From: Artocarpus heterophyllus
Lineage: Eukaryota > Streptophyta > Magnoliopsida > Rosales > Moraceae
Length of the DNA stretch: 64,000 nucleotides
Direction: 5' to 3'
NCBI GenBank assembly: GCA_025403435.1
Contig: CM046351.1
Location: 25,881,730 to 25,945,729, forward strand
The position numbers and the translations under genes are program-made. Positions 25,479 to 37,917 of this stretch are shown in pieces (position 1 is the stretch's first letter; each line of letters begins with the position of its first letter). Under the pieces are notes generated by a model. The model was not told where the DNA came from and searched no databases. It saw nothing but the letters and a program-made list of their open reading frames with translations.

Positions 25479-26057
25479 AGAGGTCTCTTTTGATTTTGTA
25501 ATTTTTTTATGGGTTTTCTGTTAACTATGATTTTTTTTTTTTTAATTTCTTATGGTTTGAGTTTCATAGATGATATATCAAAAGGAATAAAGATATATAT
25601 GCTCTTGTTTCAAGATCTTAAACATGCCTTACAAAATATGAAGTTTGTTTTCTCTTTTAACGAAGTCTTAGTGCATCAATGATCTTGGTATCATAAAGTT
25701 TTTTCAACTTGATTGTGTTGCTCCGGCAACAAACATGAGCCAAATAGCGTCGCAAAGTCCCAATAGTTTTTATGGTGGAACCCAAGACGTGGATAATAAA
25801 ACTTCTTTGACTATATGAAAAGTACTTTATGCATCAAGACTTAATATTACACACATAAAAGAGAAATATCAAATATCATAACTTTTGCTATCATTTGGCA
25901 CTAATAGCACTAACTCAACTGCACTTGCTTACAAACCCTACTTTTAAAAAAAAAAAAAAAAAACTTGCTTACTTTACCATACAACACAGTGAGCTAAGTT
26001 GTTCAATCTATAGCTTGGGTAGGCCCCCAAATTTTTGATGTATCCAAAGTGTAAAAT
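25479..26057. other. intergenic, no gene seen
   Basis: T- and A-rich sequence with homopolymer runs at 25530-25542 and 25948-25964. The first part could be a 3' UTR of the small ORF. Nothing else is recognisable. Confidence 0.4.
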
Positions 26058-26104
26058 GTAACACTTGTTACTCATCCGGTTTTGTAGAAGGACATATGTG
26101 TTAC
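26058..26104 (+). repeat. minisatellite-like unit left of LTR copy B
   Basis: GTAACACTTGTTACTCATCC... up to GTGTTAC is one unit of a degenerate ~45-50-bp repeat that continues on the far side of the LTR insertion (31223-31412). The two parts are joined conceptually at the GTTAC target duplication. Confidence 0.5.
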
Positions 26105-27802
26105 TGTTGGAAAAATAGTATGCAACGAAATTTTAAATTTTTTTAATATCAGAGTATTTTTTAAAACACAAATTTGACATGTCATATGCATAAATTAACC
26201 AAATATTACTAACCTTGTAGATGTCGAAAAGCTACCCCAATCAGTGAAGAGAAGTAACGTTCTAGAATGACCTTAACCAACTGGCCTTTTTTGCTATTCT
26301 CATCCTCGATCAGAGTGAGTGTGGGCTCACGTCGTTCAGTTTTTCCCCAGGTGGCTCTCCTTTCAACCAATTGAGAAATACCCAAAGCTATAATTCGTGA
26401 TTTGTGAATGATAGCTCTTTGAGGAGTTTTGGAGTCTCACTAACAGAGTTTCACTTTAGATTTCTCAACTGATCTGAGTAATAATGAGACTCACTCCCCT
26501 TTTATAAAGGTTGGGCCCAGGAACCAGTACTTATCAGATAAGGCTTCAAAAATTCAAATTGGAATCAAATCTGGATCAATATCTGATAAAATCTACATGG
26601 AAACACATGATTGTTTTACCATCCAGTCGGCAGGCTGAACTGGCAGACCGGCCTGCCGATCCTTCTTAATCGACAAGCCGAACTTAAAGATCAGCCTACC
26701 GAACTTGCGATAAAAAGTTCCCTGTGAATCTTTATTTCCCACCTAAGATTCTTAGAATAGAGCCTCAGTTTTAATTCAAATAACCCAATAGAGAAGTTAT
26801 CTGATTAAAACAGTCATATCTAGATAATCTCTAGAAAAGTAAATATTCCTGATAATTTAACAAGTTTATCTTGAATTAATTTATTCAAAATTAATCCAAC
26901 CGATAAACAGATATGAATTATCTAATCTCAATAATTCAACAGGTTTATCTTGAATTAATTTTGTCATATAATTAATTCAACCGATAAACAACATGAATTA
27001 TCTGATTTTATCAAATTTTAGCCAATCTGATAAATCTGACATAAGTCACCAATTATTGGAAAAGCACGTCGTATCGTTACAGGAATTTTATGAGCTAGCA
27101 AAAGAGACCTGATAGACCTATATAGTTCAAGCGCCCAATAATTATGAAACTTAATATCTTAGATATACATTTCATAATTATCAACTCTAACGCTACTCCA
27201 CTAAAAGCTTGGAGCTACACTCTCAAACTATATAGAATTACGAAGCCCGCATAACCGAGTCTCCATGACATATTATAATATATCGTATACTTATAAAATT
27301 ATCCATAATCGGCTTAAAGACAAGTTCTGCTTTACCTTTTCGATTACTTTTATCTTACGTTCTATTATCTCACTATCGAAAAACTTACCATCTAAAGACA
27401 ATATACCATTCGGTTACACCTATGTATCCAAATGGTTGAGCGCTTCAGTTTTTCAATTACAAGATAACGTATATAAGATGGTATCAACTACTCCTAAAGA
27501 TGAGTTATGGATTCCATATATATGAATAACAGGTCTACGCTATCAAGAGTAATGCCTCCAATGTACCAACATGCGTACCACTATAAAATGTGGGTGTCAC
27601 CCCTTTGGTACATCAAAAGACATAAGTCAAGACAACGGGCCCACTATTCATCTTAGGATTAAGATACAATACAAACGATTGTCTAAAGTGAATCGATTTG
27701 TCGAGACAGAATTATTAATCCAAATCAATTCACTTTATGTCCCGATCTAACACATCGTCACCTAATGACAATGTGCTAATGTTTCTATTTGCGGAGTCCA
27801 CT

Positions 27803-30800
27803 TGTTAGAAAAAACAATGTGAGGTGCGCAGCGGGAATTTTAAAAAATTTTAACATCAGAGTATTTTCCAAAACATAAGTTTGACATGCTATATGTATAA
27901 ATTAAACAGATCTTACTAACCTTTGTGTGCCGAAGAACCTTCGCAATCCGTAAAGAGAAGTAACGTTCCAGAAGAGCCTCAACCAACTGGTCTTCTTTGC
28001 TATTCTCTATCCATGATCGGAGTGAGTGTGGGCTTACATATACAGCTCTTCCACCGGTGACTCTCCTTTCAACCAATCGAGAGAACCCAAAGCTAGTGTT
28101 CGTGATTTGTGAACAAAAGCTCTCAGGGAGTTTTCAGATGCTCGCCAGAAGAGTATCACTCTTAATCTATCAATTGATCTAAGTAACTCATGAGACTTAC
28201 TCCCTTTATATAGCGATTGGTCCTAGGGTCAGTCCTTATCAGATTAGGTCTCAAAAACTCGAAACAGAATCAAGTTCGGATCAATATCTGATAAGATCCG
28301 CATGAAAATACGTAATCTTATTTCTCGCTGATCGGCAGGCCGAACAGGCCCTATCGATAGGCCGAACACGTAGATAGGCAGGTCGAACTGTCGCGTAAAT
28401 ATTTCCACGAATCTTTTATTTTCCACTCGAGATTCTATAGGATAAAGTCTCAGTTTTGATTCAAATAACCCAATAGAGAAGTCATCTGATCAAAACAAAC
28501 TTTATCAAGATAATCTCTAAGAAAATAAATCAATTCACAATAATTCTACAAGTTTATCTTGATTTAATTTATCCAATTAAATCAACTGATAAACAGACAA
28601 AAATTATCTGATCCCAATAATTTAACAAGTTTATCTTAAATTAATTTTATTACAAAATTAATTCAACCAATAAACAGACATGAATTATTTGATTCTTTCA
28701 AATTTTAAACCAATCCGATAAATCCGACATAAGTCACCAATTATTAAAAAAGCACGCCATATTGTTACAGGATTTTGTGAGCTAGCAAAGGGAACTAAAA
28801 TGGACCTATAAAGTTCAAGCTCTCGATAATCATGAAACCCAATATCCCAGATATACATTTTACAATTATCAACTCCAATGTTACTCCACTAAAAGCTTGG
28901 AGCTGCACTCTCGAACTTTATAGAATTACGAAGCCCGTATAGCTAAGTTTCCATGACATATCAAAGTGTATCGTATCATCATATGATAATCCATAATCAG
29001 CTTAGGGACAAGTTCTGCCTTACCTTCCCGATTATTTTTATCTTACGTTCCATTATCTCACCATTAGAAAACTTACCATCCAAAGTTAGTATACCATTCG
29101 GTTACACCTATGTATCCAAATGGTTGAGCGCTCCAGTTTTTCAATTACAGGAGAACGCATATAAGAGGATATCATTACTCCTAAAGAGGAGCTATGGATT
29201 TCATATCTATTAATAGCAAGTCTACGCTATCAAGAGTCATGCCTCTAACGTACTGACATGCATACCACTATTGAGATGTGGGAGTCATCCTTTGGTACAT
29301 CAAAAGACACAAGTCGAGACAACGGGCCCACTATCCATCTCAGGATTAAGATACAATACAAATGATTGTCTAAAGTGAATCGATTTGCCAAAACAGAATT
29401 ATTAATCCAAATCAATTCATTTCATGTCCCGATCCAACACATCGTCAGTAATGACAATGTGCCAATATTTCTATTCACAAAGTCCAACTCCGATGGTCAA
29501 AATAAATCATCTCCCTATAGGGATATAGACAACATAACAATCTTTGCATGAATAAAGCACCGAACTTTATTCCCTCGATTGCGGATCATATGTTTTAGAC
29601 CGTCACCTTAAGAATCGTGTCTTCTGCATAATCAGTCCATTATATGCCCAATTCTTAAAGGTTTAGACTGACAGTCTCAGACTACTGTTTGCTTAACATA
29701 CATTCAAAAAATATAAACATAAAGAGGACAAGATTTGGTATCAAGAGTCTACGCTATCAAGAGTCATGCCTCCAACGTACCGACATGCATACCACTATTG
29801 AGATGTGGGAGTCACCCTTTGGTACATCAAAAGACACAAGTCGAGACAACGGGCCCACTATCCATCTCAGGATTAAGATACAATATAAATGATTGTCTAA
29901 AGTGAATTGATTTGCCAAGACAGAATTATTAATCTAAATCAATTCACTTCGTGTCCCGATCCAACACATCATCACCTATGACAACGTGCCAATATTTCTA
30001 TTCACAGAGTCCAACTCCGATGGTCAAGACAAACCATCTCCCTATAGGGATATAGACAACATAACAATCTTTGCATGAATAAAGCACCCAACTTTATTCC
30101 CTTGATTGTAGATCATATGTTTTAGACTGTCACCTTAAGAATCATGTCTTCCGCATAATCAGTCCATTATATGCCCAATTCTTAAAAGTTTATACCGACA
30201 GTCTCAGACTACTGTTTGCTTAACATACATTCAAAAAATATGAACGTAAAGAGGACAAGATTTGGTATCAAGAGTCTACGCTATCAAGAGTCATGCCTCC
30301 AACGTACCGACATGCATACCACTATTGAGATATGGGAGTCACCTTTTGGTACATCAAAAGACACAAGTCGAGACAACGGGCCCACTATCCATCTCAGGAC
30401 TAAAATACAATATAAATGATTGTTTAAAGTGAATCGATTTACCAAGACAGAATTATTAATCCAAATCAATTCACTTCGTATCCCGATCCAACACATCGTC
30501 ACCTATGACAACGTGCCAATATTTCTATTCACAAAGTCTAACTCCGATGGTCAAGACAAACCATCTCCCTATAGGGATATAGACAACATAACAATCCTTG
30601 CATGAATAAAGCACCCAACTTTATTCCATCAATTATAGATCATATGTTTTAGACCGTCACCTTAAGAATTGTGTCTTCCGCATAATTAGTCCATTATATG
30701 CCCAATTCTTAAAGGTTTAGACCGACAGTCTCAGACTACTGTTTGCTTAACATACATTCAAAAAATATGAACGTAAAGAGGACAAGATTTGGTATATATA

Positions 30801-30879
30801 AATGAATAAATTCTTTATTGATAAAAATGTCTCCAAAAACGTATTACATTTTTACTCCTTAGGGCATACATATCTAACA
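27803..30879 (-). mobile_element. family X solo LTR, copy C, nested in copy B
   Basis: Starts TGTTAGAAAAAAC and ends CATATCTAACA. Flanks are CCACT (27798-27802) and CCACC (30880-30884), a 5-bp target duplication with one mismatch; removing C restores the sequence order of copy B. Length is 3077 because a 527-bp segment is present three times; without the two extra units it would be 2023, matching the family. Confidence 0.88.
29221..30794. repeat. 527-bp tandem triplication inside LTR copy C
   Basis: TCTACGCTATCAAGAGTCAT occurs at 29221, 29748 and 30275, exactly 527 bases apart. The units stay highly similar throughout, each running to GACAAGATTTGGTAT. The other LTR copies have the segment once. 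The units therefore arose by tandem duplication within this copy. Confidence 0.92.
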
Positions 30880-31222
30880 CCACCTTCGATGGCTAAGACA
30901 AAACATCTCCCAATAGGGATATAGATAACATAACAATCTTTGCATGAATAAAGCACCCAACTTTATTCCCTTGATTGCGAATATTATGATTTATATTGTC
31001 ACCTTAAGAATCTTGTCTTCTGCATAATCTGTCCATCATATGCCCAATTCTTAAAGGTTTAGACTGACAGTCTTAGACTATTGTTTGCTTAACATATATT
31101 CAAGAAATATGAACGTAAAAAGGACAAGATTTGGTATATAAATAATAAATAAATTCTTTATTGATAAAAATGTCTTCAAAAATATGTTACATTTTTGCTC
31201 CTTAAGGCATACATGTCGAATA

Positions 31223-31412
31223 GTTACACACTACTTTTCACTCATTTAGTAAGGAGGATGGCATATGTATTGTGTAACACTTTTTACTCATACAGTAGGT
31301 AGCATATGGTGTATATGTTATTTTCACTTCTTACTCATTCGGTTAGAGGGCCTAGTGTGTGAACGATATTACACTTTTCACTCTCCAGTTAGGTGGCAAC
31401 GATGACTGCGGT
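31223..31412 (+). repeat. degenerate minisatellite right of LTR copy B
   Basis: About four units beginning near 31223, 31272, 31317 and 31365, each with a form of TTTTTACTCATNCGGTTAG and CATATGTGT. One more unit lies left of the LTR at 26058-26104. Units are 42-50 bp and diverged. Confidence 0.5.
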
Positions 31413-31450
31413 TATTAGACGGTTGGTCTTACTTTCAACACTGATCCTCA

Positions 31451-31645
31451 ACATTAGCTTTCGAACTCCTTTGCCTAGTTGACTCCAAAACTTTTCGAGT
31501 TTGCTTGTGTTCTATCCTTTAGTGAACAATTATGCAATTTGACCATCGGTCTTGATATAGTGCATCTCTATCTTTGCTTGTAATATCGTTTCTCTGATGA
31601 AATGGTAATCCACCTCAACATGCTTCGTCCTTAAATAAGTTTTCT
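31451..31645 (-). pseudogene. Ty1/Copia RNase H C-terminal fragment
   Basis: The minus strand reads the conserved end of Copia polyprotein, RTKHVEVDYHFIRE followed by a Q-A-K-I-E spacer, DGQIA and LFTKG, with stop codons just before LFTKG and just after it. This is the region where Copia RNase H meets the 3' end of pol. The upstream domains are absent. It is an old fragment of an element different from the one at 51495, which reads [12 protein letters not shown] at this point. Confidence 0.75.
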
Positions 31646-32073
31646 TCTGATGCGATGATTTATAGTACCAACTCAAATGCATGGATAAAAATTTATAGTG
31701 CTCTTTCAACAAATTATATGGTATTTCAAAAGACTTGTTTTTGCAATGGTTTTGAGCATTGGTTGGTTGAGGAAGGTTTCGAGTAGAGGAGCAAAGGAAT
31801 TCTTGTGTTTGATGCTGAATATGAAGAATTTGCTTATTTTGAAAATAATATAGTAAGAGTTGGTTAGCTATATTTGTATACTTTTGATGACCACCTATGT
31901 TTGTCAAGCATGAAAGATGACACTGAAGTTTGAAGCGATGAAGGTTTCAAAACCCAACACCATGGTTCGTAGCCACGTGCTCTAAGCCTGTGAGGATGCA
32001 TATTCATGGGATTATTTGTACTCATCTGATTGGAAAGGACAAGAGATTCATAGCCTCCAGCCCTATGTTTTTG

Positions 32074-32790
32074 TTGGGGTACAATTTGGTCAAGCCCAAA
32101 TTGCCTAAAGGCCCAAAGTGACGGTTCATTCTTGCGATTAGAGCAAGTCAAACAGAATTGAGCGACTTAGCTATTCAATGTGAGAAGTACATACATGTAA
32201 GTTGAACTAAGGCTTCGGTGGAATCGATCGGTTCGATCCCAAATGAAATCGATATGTATTATTTAGATAACATTCTGCTATTGAAGGTTTGTGCCCAAGT
32301 TTGTTTCCCAAGTGTTCATTCGATGGAATCGATTGGCATGAACTGACAGTTATAAGCATGTCCAACCACGAACTAAGACATGGGGAGAGCACGATTCTTA
32401 CAGCTTATTGCAGGTTAACACGTGTCCCACTATTATAGTTTTCTCCAGCATCATCACTCCACTCCGCTAGTTGGTTGGAAGCCAAGACTCTTCTTTATCC
32501 TCTATATAAGGAGGTATTGTCTTCAATTGTAGATACGAAAAAATACAGCATACAGAAACTCTATCAAATTTTCTTCTCATCTTCACCCTTGTAACCTGTA
32601 CTCTAAATTCATACTTAGTGAGGAACAGTGGACATAGCTCTCATTATAAAGTGAACCACTGTAAATCTATATATGTGGTATCTTTCACTTTTTTCAGAAT
32701 TATTTTATTTCATTTGGTTCAAATTTGTTGATTACTTTCTGTAATTAGTCAGACAAGTTGCTTTGAAGCTAAAGAGATCCAAATAACAGT
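32074..32790 (+). repeat. Copia-like LTR fragment with TATA box
   Basis: Begins TGTTGGGGTACAATTTGGTC, a start typical of Copia LTRs. It contains a palindromic-looking GGAATCGATCGGTTCGATCC segment near 32220 and a TATA box CTCTATATAAGG at 32510-32521, followed by a U5-like leader. No clear CA end or target duplication was found, so the 3' boundary is a guess. Not obviously paired with the minus-strand RNase H fragment. Confidence 0.4.
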
Positions 32791-34154
32791 GATTTAAGGA
32801 CCCAAATATATTAAAAAGAGCATATTGATATGGATTATCATATTTTATATTTGATTGTAGATCCAACATCTACAGTTTCTCAAGGGATTGTGCAAGCATA
32901 CTAACTTGAACCGAACTAGATTTTTCAATATTGCTTTGGGTGGACATTATGACAAGAGAAGTCTGCATGAGAATTGCTTGTGATAAAGGCAGACACTTCA
33001 GCATAACTCCTTCATTGTTAGATGTTCATCACCAGGACAAGATATAGAGTGAACTGCTTTCAACTTCAAAGTTATATTATCTAAAGTTCTCGAACGTCAT
33101 GTGTTGTGCCAGAAGACGGGGATATATTTTGTTCTAGTTGTTAGAAATTTACATATACAGAATTATGTTTTTCAACATTTATGCATGAATTTAAATTGCA
33201 TAACAAATCATTTAAATGCGAAAACGTAAAAGAAAGAAAATCTAACATCTAGCTACTGACAAATATAGTAAGAATGGAGAATATATCTACAAAAATTCTT
33301 GAAAAAACTTTATCTGAAAGAAAGAGAAACTTATAAACCTTATGCAATTTGAAGAGATGGTATATTTCTGAATAATTGCAAAGGCTTGGGGACCCTCTAG
33401 ATTTTACGTCATATTTATAGACACCTACCATCATGGTGTGTTATCATAAAAAAGACATCTCTGAAACAAGGCTTCTTTTTGAAGCGTTATAACAGTTTAG
33501 AGATATTCTTTGGTTGACACCTTTTTAAAAATACTTGTATATTGACCAATTAAATTTATTTTTATTTATTTATTATCATTTAAAAACTAAATAAATAATA
33601 ATAAATTAATTAAAATAACACTAGTTTCAAGCTTGTACGGGCAGCAGATCATCTTGGAATATTTTAGATTTAATTTTTGGTATGTTCGATGTTGTTGATG
33701 ATTTCGTTTTAAGCAAAACTTTGATAAATGATGGAACTCAATCCTGCAGAATATAAATGAACAATGACAGACAATTAGCGGTCTGAGTGATTCTAGATTT
33801 ACTGATTAAATTTTGTGTTTTATTTTTTTTAAATATACTAGTTCTTTTTCTTTTTTTTTTTTGCTTATAGCTTGTTTGGGCGCTCATACATATTTGCCAT
33901 GCTTTTATTCGTATATTTCTTTCGTGTTCAAGCATCTCAAAAGCATGATGCTTTTGCTGGAATGCACCTTGGTGCTCATTCGAATGCATGCTAGGGATTT
34001 TCTACTATATATGCTATAGTTATCCTTGTATGCAAACTCTGGTTGAAGGGCATACTTACAACATGCTCCAACATCACTCAAGCCCAAGAATTTTTTTTCT
34101 TTTATTTTTTTTAGTGAAATCCATAGTTTGAATGGTGGAAAGCTGAATCGAGGG
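32791..34154. other. intergenic, no gene seen
   Basis: AT-rich DNA with no frames of protein-like composition and no recognised repeat. 33530-33620 is especially A/T-rich, with AATAAATAATAATAAATTAATT. Confidence 0.45.
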
Positions 34155-34157
34155 TTA

Positions 34158-35013
34158 ACCTCTGTTTGGTGCGATTGAAAACTGTAAGGAAAGAAAATAT
34201 TTGAGAGATTTTGGGTTGGAAATTGATAAGTTGAGATGTTTGGTAGGAGAAAGGATTGGATAGAAAGGAAAACAGGAAGGAAAAACTACTAGGTGGATCC
34301 TCTCTTTTTTTTTTCCTTTCAAAAGTAGACGGATTATGAGATAAAAAAAGTTACAATCATTTAAATGGGGTAAAATTACTAGATTATCCATTTAAATTAC
34401 ACCAAAAACAAATGGAATTATACAAGCACAACTAATGAATCCGAAGAAGGATAAAAGATGAATACAAACTACCAGGGCATGTGAATTTACATTAGAGTTT
34501 AATATATATAATGCTAATATATATAAGAAAATTATTAGGGAAAAATATATAAGAAATATATATGTCCATAGAAAAGAACAGTTAAAAATATTGTTTTATT
34601 ATATATAAAAAAGAGCAAAGAAAACTATTTGCTATATTGCATCTAATTAAATTAGTTGTTCTCCATGTTGATGTCACATAACATGTTAATTACGAAAAAA
34701 ATTGTAAATTTTAATAACTATTCAAATGTGTTCTTGTTTTAGTTAATGGAAACCTTTTTCAAGTTTCAACTAAAGAAAAAAATTTAACGTTTTGGATAAA
34801 ATTATTTGGGCAACAAAATAATTGCAATGATTATAATTTTTTCATCCTTTAGGTTTTACTTCCAATATCAAACAAGTGAAGGTAAATTCATTTTCTTTCT
34901 TGCTTGTCATACCAAATAACTAAAAAGGCAATTAATTTTTTTTTCTTTCAATTTTTGACCTTTTATAATTTGCTTTTCCCTCATATTTCCTTTTCCTCCT
35001 ACCAAACAGATGC
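34158..35013. mobile_element. TIR element, Harbinger-like
   Basis: The left end CCTCTGTTTGGTGCGA and the reverse complement of the right end GCATCTGTTTGGTAGGA are inverted repeats, both flanked by TAA (34155-34157 and 35014-35016). Purine-rich subterminal stretches (GGAAAGAAAA, GGAGGAAAAGGAAA) also match in inverted orientation. About 856 bp, non-coding. Confidence 0.5.
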
Positions 35014-35016
35014 TAA

Positions 35017-35696
35017 ACGTTGAAGAGTTTAAGCAGTCTGTCAACAGGTACATATTGATGCTGTGGAAGTTTGAAATGAGATCCATGTGGGACTGACCAA
35101 CTAAAGTTACCATCGATCTTCATTGCTTCCTTGTGCCGACACTGCTAAGGGGTAATTTCACAAAAGTAATGTAGGAAGATTATGTTGAAACGGTTTACTT
35201 TAAAGTGTTTTGCAAATTGATTTGAATTGAAAAAATTGATTCAAAAAATATAATATATGATATTTTTATATTGTAATGACTTTTTGTTTTATGCTATAAC
35301 ATATAAAACTTTATACTATTATTGATTCGTACCGACTTGTCAAATGGTAGCTTAATTGCATTTAAAATAATGTTATGCATTGTTGATTAAAATTTATCCT
35401 TGTTAATTTCTTTGAATATGCAATAGGAATAATGTTGTTCACAGGTGCTAAAGATCAATTAAAATTTTTATTGCTAGTATTTTATGTAAGTTATGCGAAA
35501 ATAAGAATTTGTTGGTCTTGAAGTAATGGTTTCTTGTTGTGAAATTAGGGCTCCTACACTTTTTAACCTGGCACACGTTTTTAACTTTGTACATTTGATT
35601 CTAAATACACGTCGCAGATAGTTTTGAGATAATTAAGTTAAACACCCCTTCCCCCCTACAATTTCAATTTTAGCCCAAACATTTCCATAAGACTTC
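35017..35696. other. intergenic, no gene seen
   Basis: AT-rich sequence between the TIR element and the Gypsy insertion. No coding signal or recognised repeat. Confidence 0.45.
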
Positions 35697-35701
35697 GTTT
35701 T

Positions 35702-37869
35702 TGTCACGCCCCGGAGTACGGGAGGTGACGTGGCGGAATATTTAGATTGATTAAAAGAGGATTTAATTAAAACCAATGGTTTAAGAATCAAATTAAGTAA
35801 GAAATAAGAAGTTTTCCACCACATTTTTATAAAAGAATTTATAAATATTAAGCAAGTAATAAAATTAAATAAAAACCGCGAGTATGGGTTCCACAACCCA
35901 CAACTTGTGCACACACATGGTTCTGACAATATCATAAATACAATTACAGTCCAAGTACAAATAAAGTTAAAGTCTTACATGCCTTGATTAAATAATACAA
36001 AATATAAATCAATCCTTCTATTGCTTCTGAGTTCGGTCCGAAGAATCCTCTCCAAACCTAAATGGGAAACCACCTAGAGGGGGGAAATTTAAAACAGATA
36101 AAATGTGAGCGAAAGGCTCAGTAGGACTATGTTTTATAAAAATAATTTAATTCAGAGAAACAATTCATTGTTAGGAGTACTCAAAAGAAAACTTTAAATA
36201 AATAAGTAAGTAAATAAATAAATAAATAGGTAATTTGAGTAGAGCCGTCCTGACACAGAACAGTCTACTCGCACAATCAAAAACACCATTTTTTCTTTTA
36301 CCTAGGCAAACCATGACATCACCACCGTAGTGGCCCAGCTGGGTTTCGGGGCCTGTCCCCAAGGTCAATCGCTACACGACCCGATCTCTGATATGGCATC
36401 ATGCCTTTGTGTTTATTATCATTATCATTCAAAACCCAATTACCGAGTGTTATCAATTACATTTATGATGAAGTTCATTTCAAATCACGATATATTAAAA
36501 TATAGCCGAGAAATCTATTTTCAAACACCGTTGAAAACATTTTAATAGGAATCCTTTTTAAAGCCAAATCATTTTCAAAACTAGGCTACCAAAGAAATAG
36601 GATAGAAGTCCTACCTCAATACTCGTGCCGGTGCCCCACACCGTAATCCCGGTCCGCTATACGTTAGCTCCGCGGAACCACGAACGATCCTAGATACAAA
36701 CTAAGTCGATCAATATCTAGTTCGAGACATTCTATGTTACTAAACCATTTCATGATGTCCTAGTGTGTCATTTGTATCATTAAAATCATTCTATAAGGTT
36801 GGGATTTAAATCAGGGTTCAAAACAGTGAAAACAGTGAAAAATCACAAAATTTTTTATGCCACGGTCGGCCTGCCGGATGCCATGCTTTGGCCGGCCGAA
36901 CTGCACAGTTCGGCCTGCTGGAAGCAAAGTTTGGTCGGCCGAACACTTCCCCAGGTTCGGCCAGCTGGTCGGAAGAACACCGGCTTGCCGATCATCACTC
37001 CAGCCTGCCGAACACACAGTTTGGCCTGCCGAACTGGGAAAATCCAGAAATCCCAGCCACGGGTTTCTCGATCCCCAAAATTCAAATCTTGATTCTAACC
37101 TGTTTTTCTCAAATCCCAGGCATGAAAAACAATAATAGTTGATAGAAAAACATACTAGAACATGTTTGGACTCATTTAAACAAGATTTAAACTCGAAATT
37201 CTCAAAAATCTGAAAATAAGAAAATGAGGAGAAAAATGAAAAATCTTGAATCCAATTCATTTTTCTTCAATCTAAGCTTAGATTCTAGTTGTTCTAAGTT
37301 CATTTAACTCAAACCCACGGTTTTCTAAGCTTAAACAAACCTAGATTTCAAAAATGCACAAAATTGAAAATTTTGGAAAAAGTTTAGAAATTTCAAAACT
37401 AACCTCGAATCGAAGCTTCAATCTGCGTTCTCGGTTGTCAAATCATGTCCCCGAGCCTCCTCCTTGCTAACCCGAAGCTTGGGTTCGAATTTGGATTCAA
37501 AAATTTGTGAAGAAATTTGAGAGAGAGAGGGGAAATCGAGAGAGAATCACGGGAGGGAAGAGAGAGAGAGTGAGTGAGCTGAGTGAAGAGAGAGAAGGAG
37601 AGAGAGAATAAATAGAGAAAATCGGTAGGTGGTTTTGCTGTGCGAAAACCATGTGCCGCCCACGGTTTTGTAAAACAGAGTATTTTTAACATTTTACAAA
37701 TTGTTGGGTTTTAAAACTATAAACATCATTTTAAAACAATAGGAAATCATTTGGATTCAACAAATTAACAAAACAACCAAATAATCTAATTAATGTTAAA
37801 ACGTTAATTATGACACACTAATTCATCATTTATATTACATTAACATTAAATAAATTTCGGGGCGTTACA
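35702..37869 (-). repeat. 3' LTR of the Gypsy element
   Basis: 2168 bp. In element direction it begins TGTAACGCCCCG and ends CGGGGCGTGACA, an extended inverted terminal repeat. It contains an (AATA)n stretch (36197-36230), a (CT)n-rich stretch on the minus strand (37520-37610), and a cluster of TCGGCCTGCCGA-like words (36861-37042). Confidence 0.93.
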
Positions 37870-37884
37870 ACTCTCCACCCCTAA
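37870..37884 (-). other. polypurine tract
   Basis: The minus strand reads TTTAGGGGTGGAGAGT directly before the TGTAACGC start of the 3' LTR. This is the expected place and composition for the plus-strand primer. Confidence 0.75.
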
Positions 37885-37917
37885 AAGAAATTTCGCCCTC
37901 GAAATTTACAACTCACT

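Larger units (their letters stand above)
26105..31222 (-). mobile_element. family X solo LTR, copy B, interrupted by copy C
   Basis: Reverse-oriented LTR in two parts, 26105-27802 and 30880-31222, together 2041 bases, close to copy D (2008). It starts TGTTGGAAAAATAG and ends CATGTCGAATA, a mutated form of ...TCTAACA. It is flanked by the perfect 5-bp target duplication GTTAC (26100-26104 and 31223-31227). No internal retrotransposon region lies between flanks, so it is a solo LTR left by LTR-LTR recombination. Confidence 0.88.

Noticed and set aside
32207..32240. tRNA-like T-loop word (CGGTTCGATCCC)
   Set aside because: No acceptor stem or anticodon arm could be placed around it; it lies in a Copia-like LTR fragment.
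36799..37260. Overlapping open frames on both strands in the Gypsy LTR
   Set aside because: They arise from the TCGGC motif cluster, which is GC-rich and poor in stop codons; the same frames shrink or shift in the other LTR.
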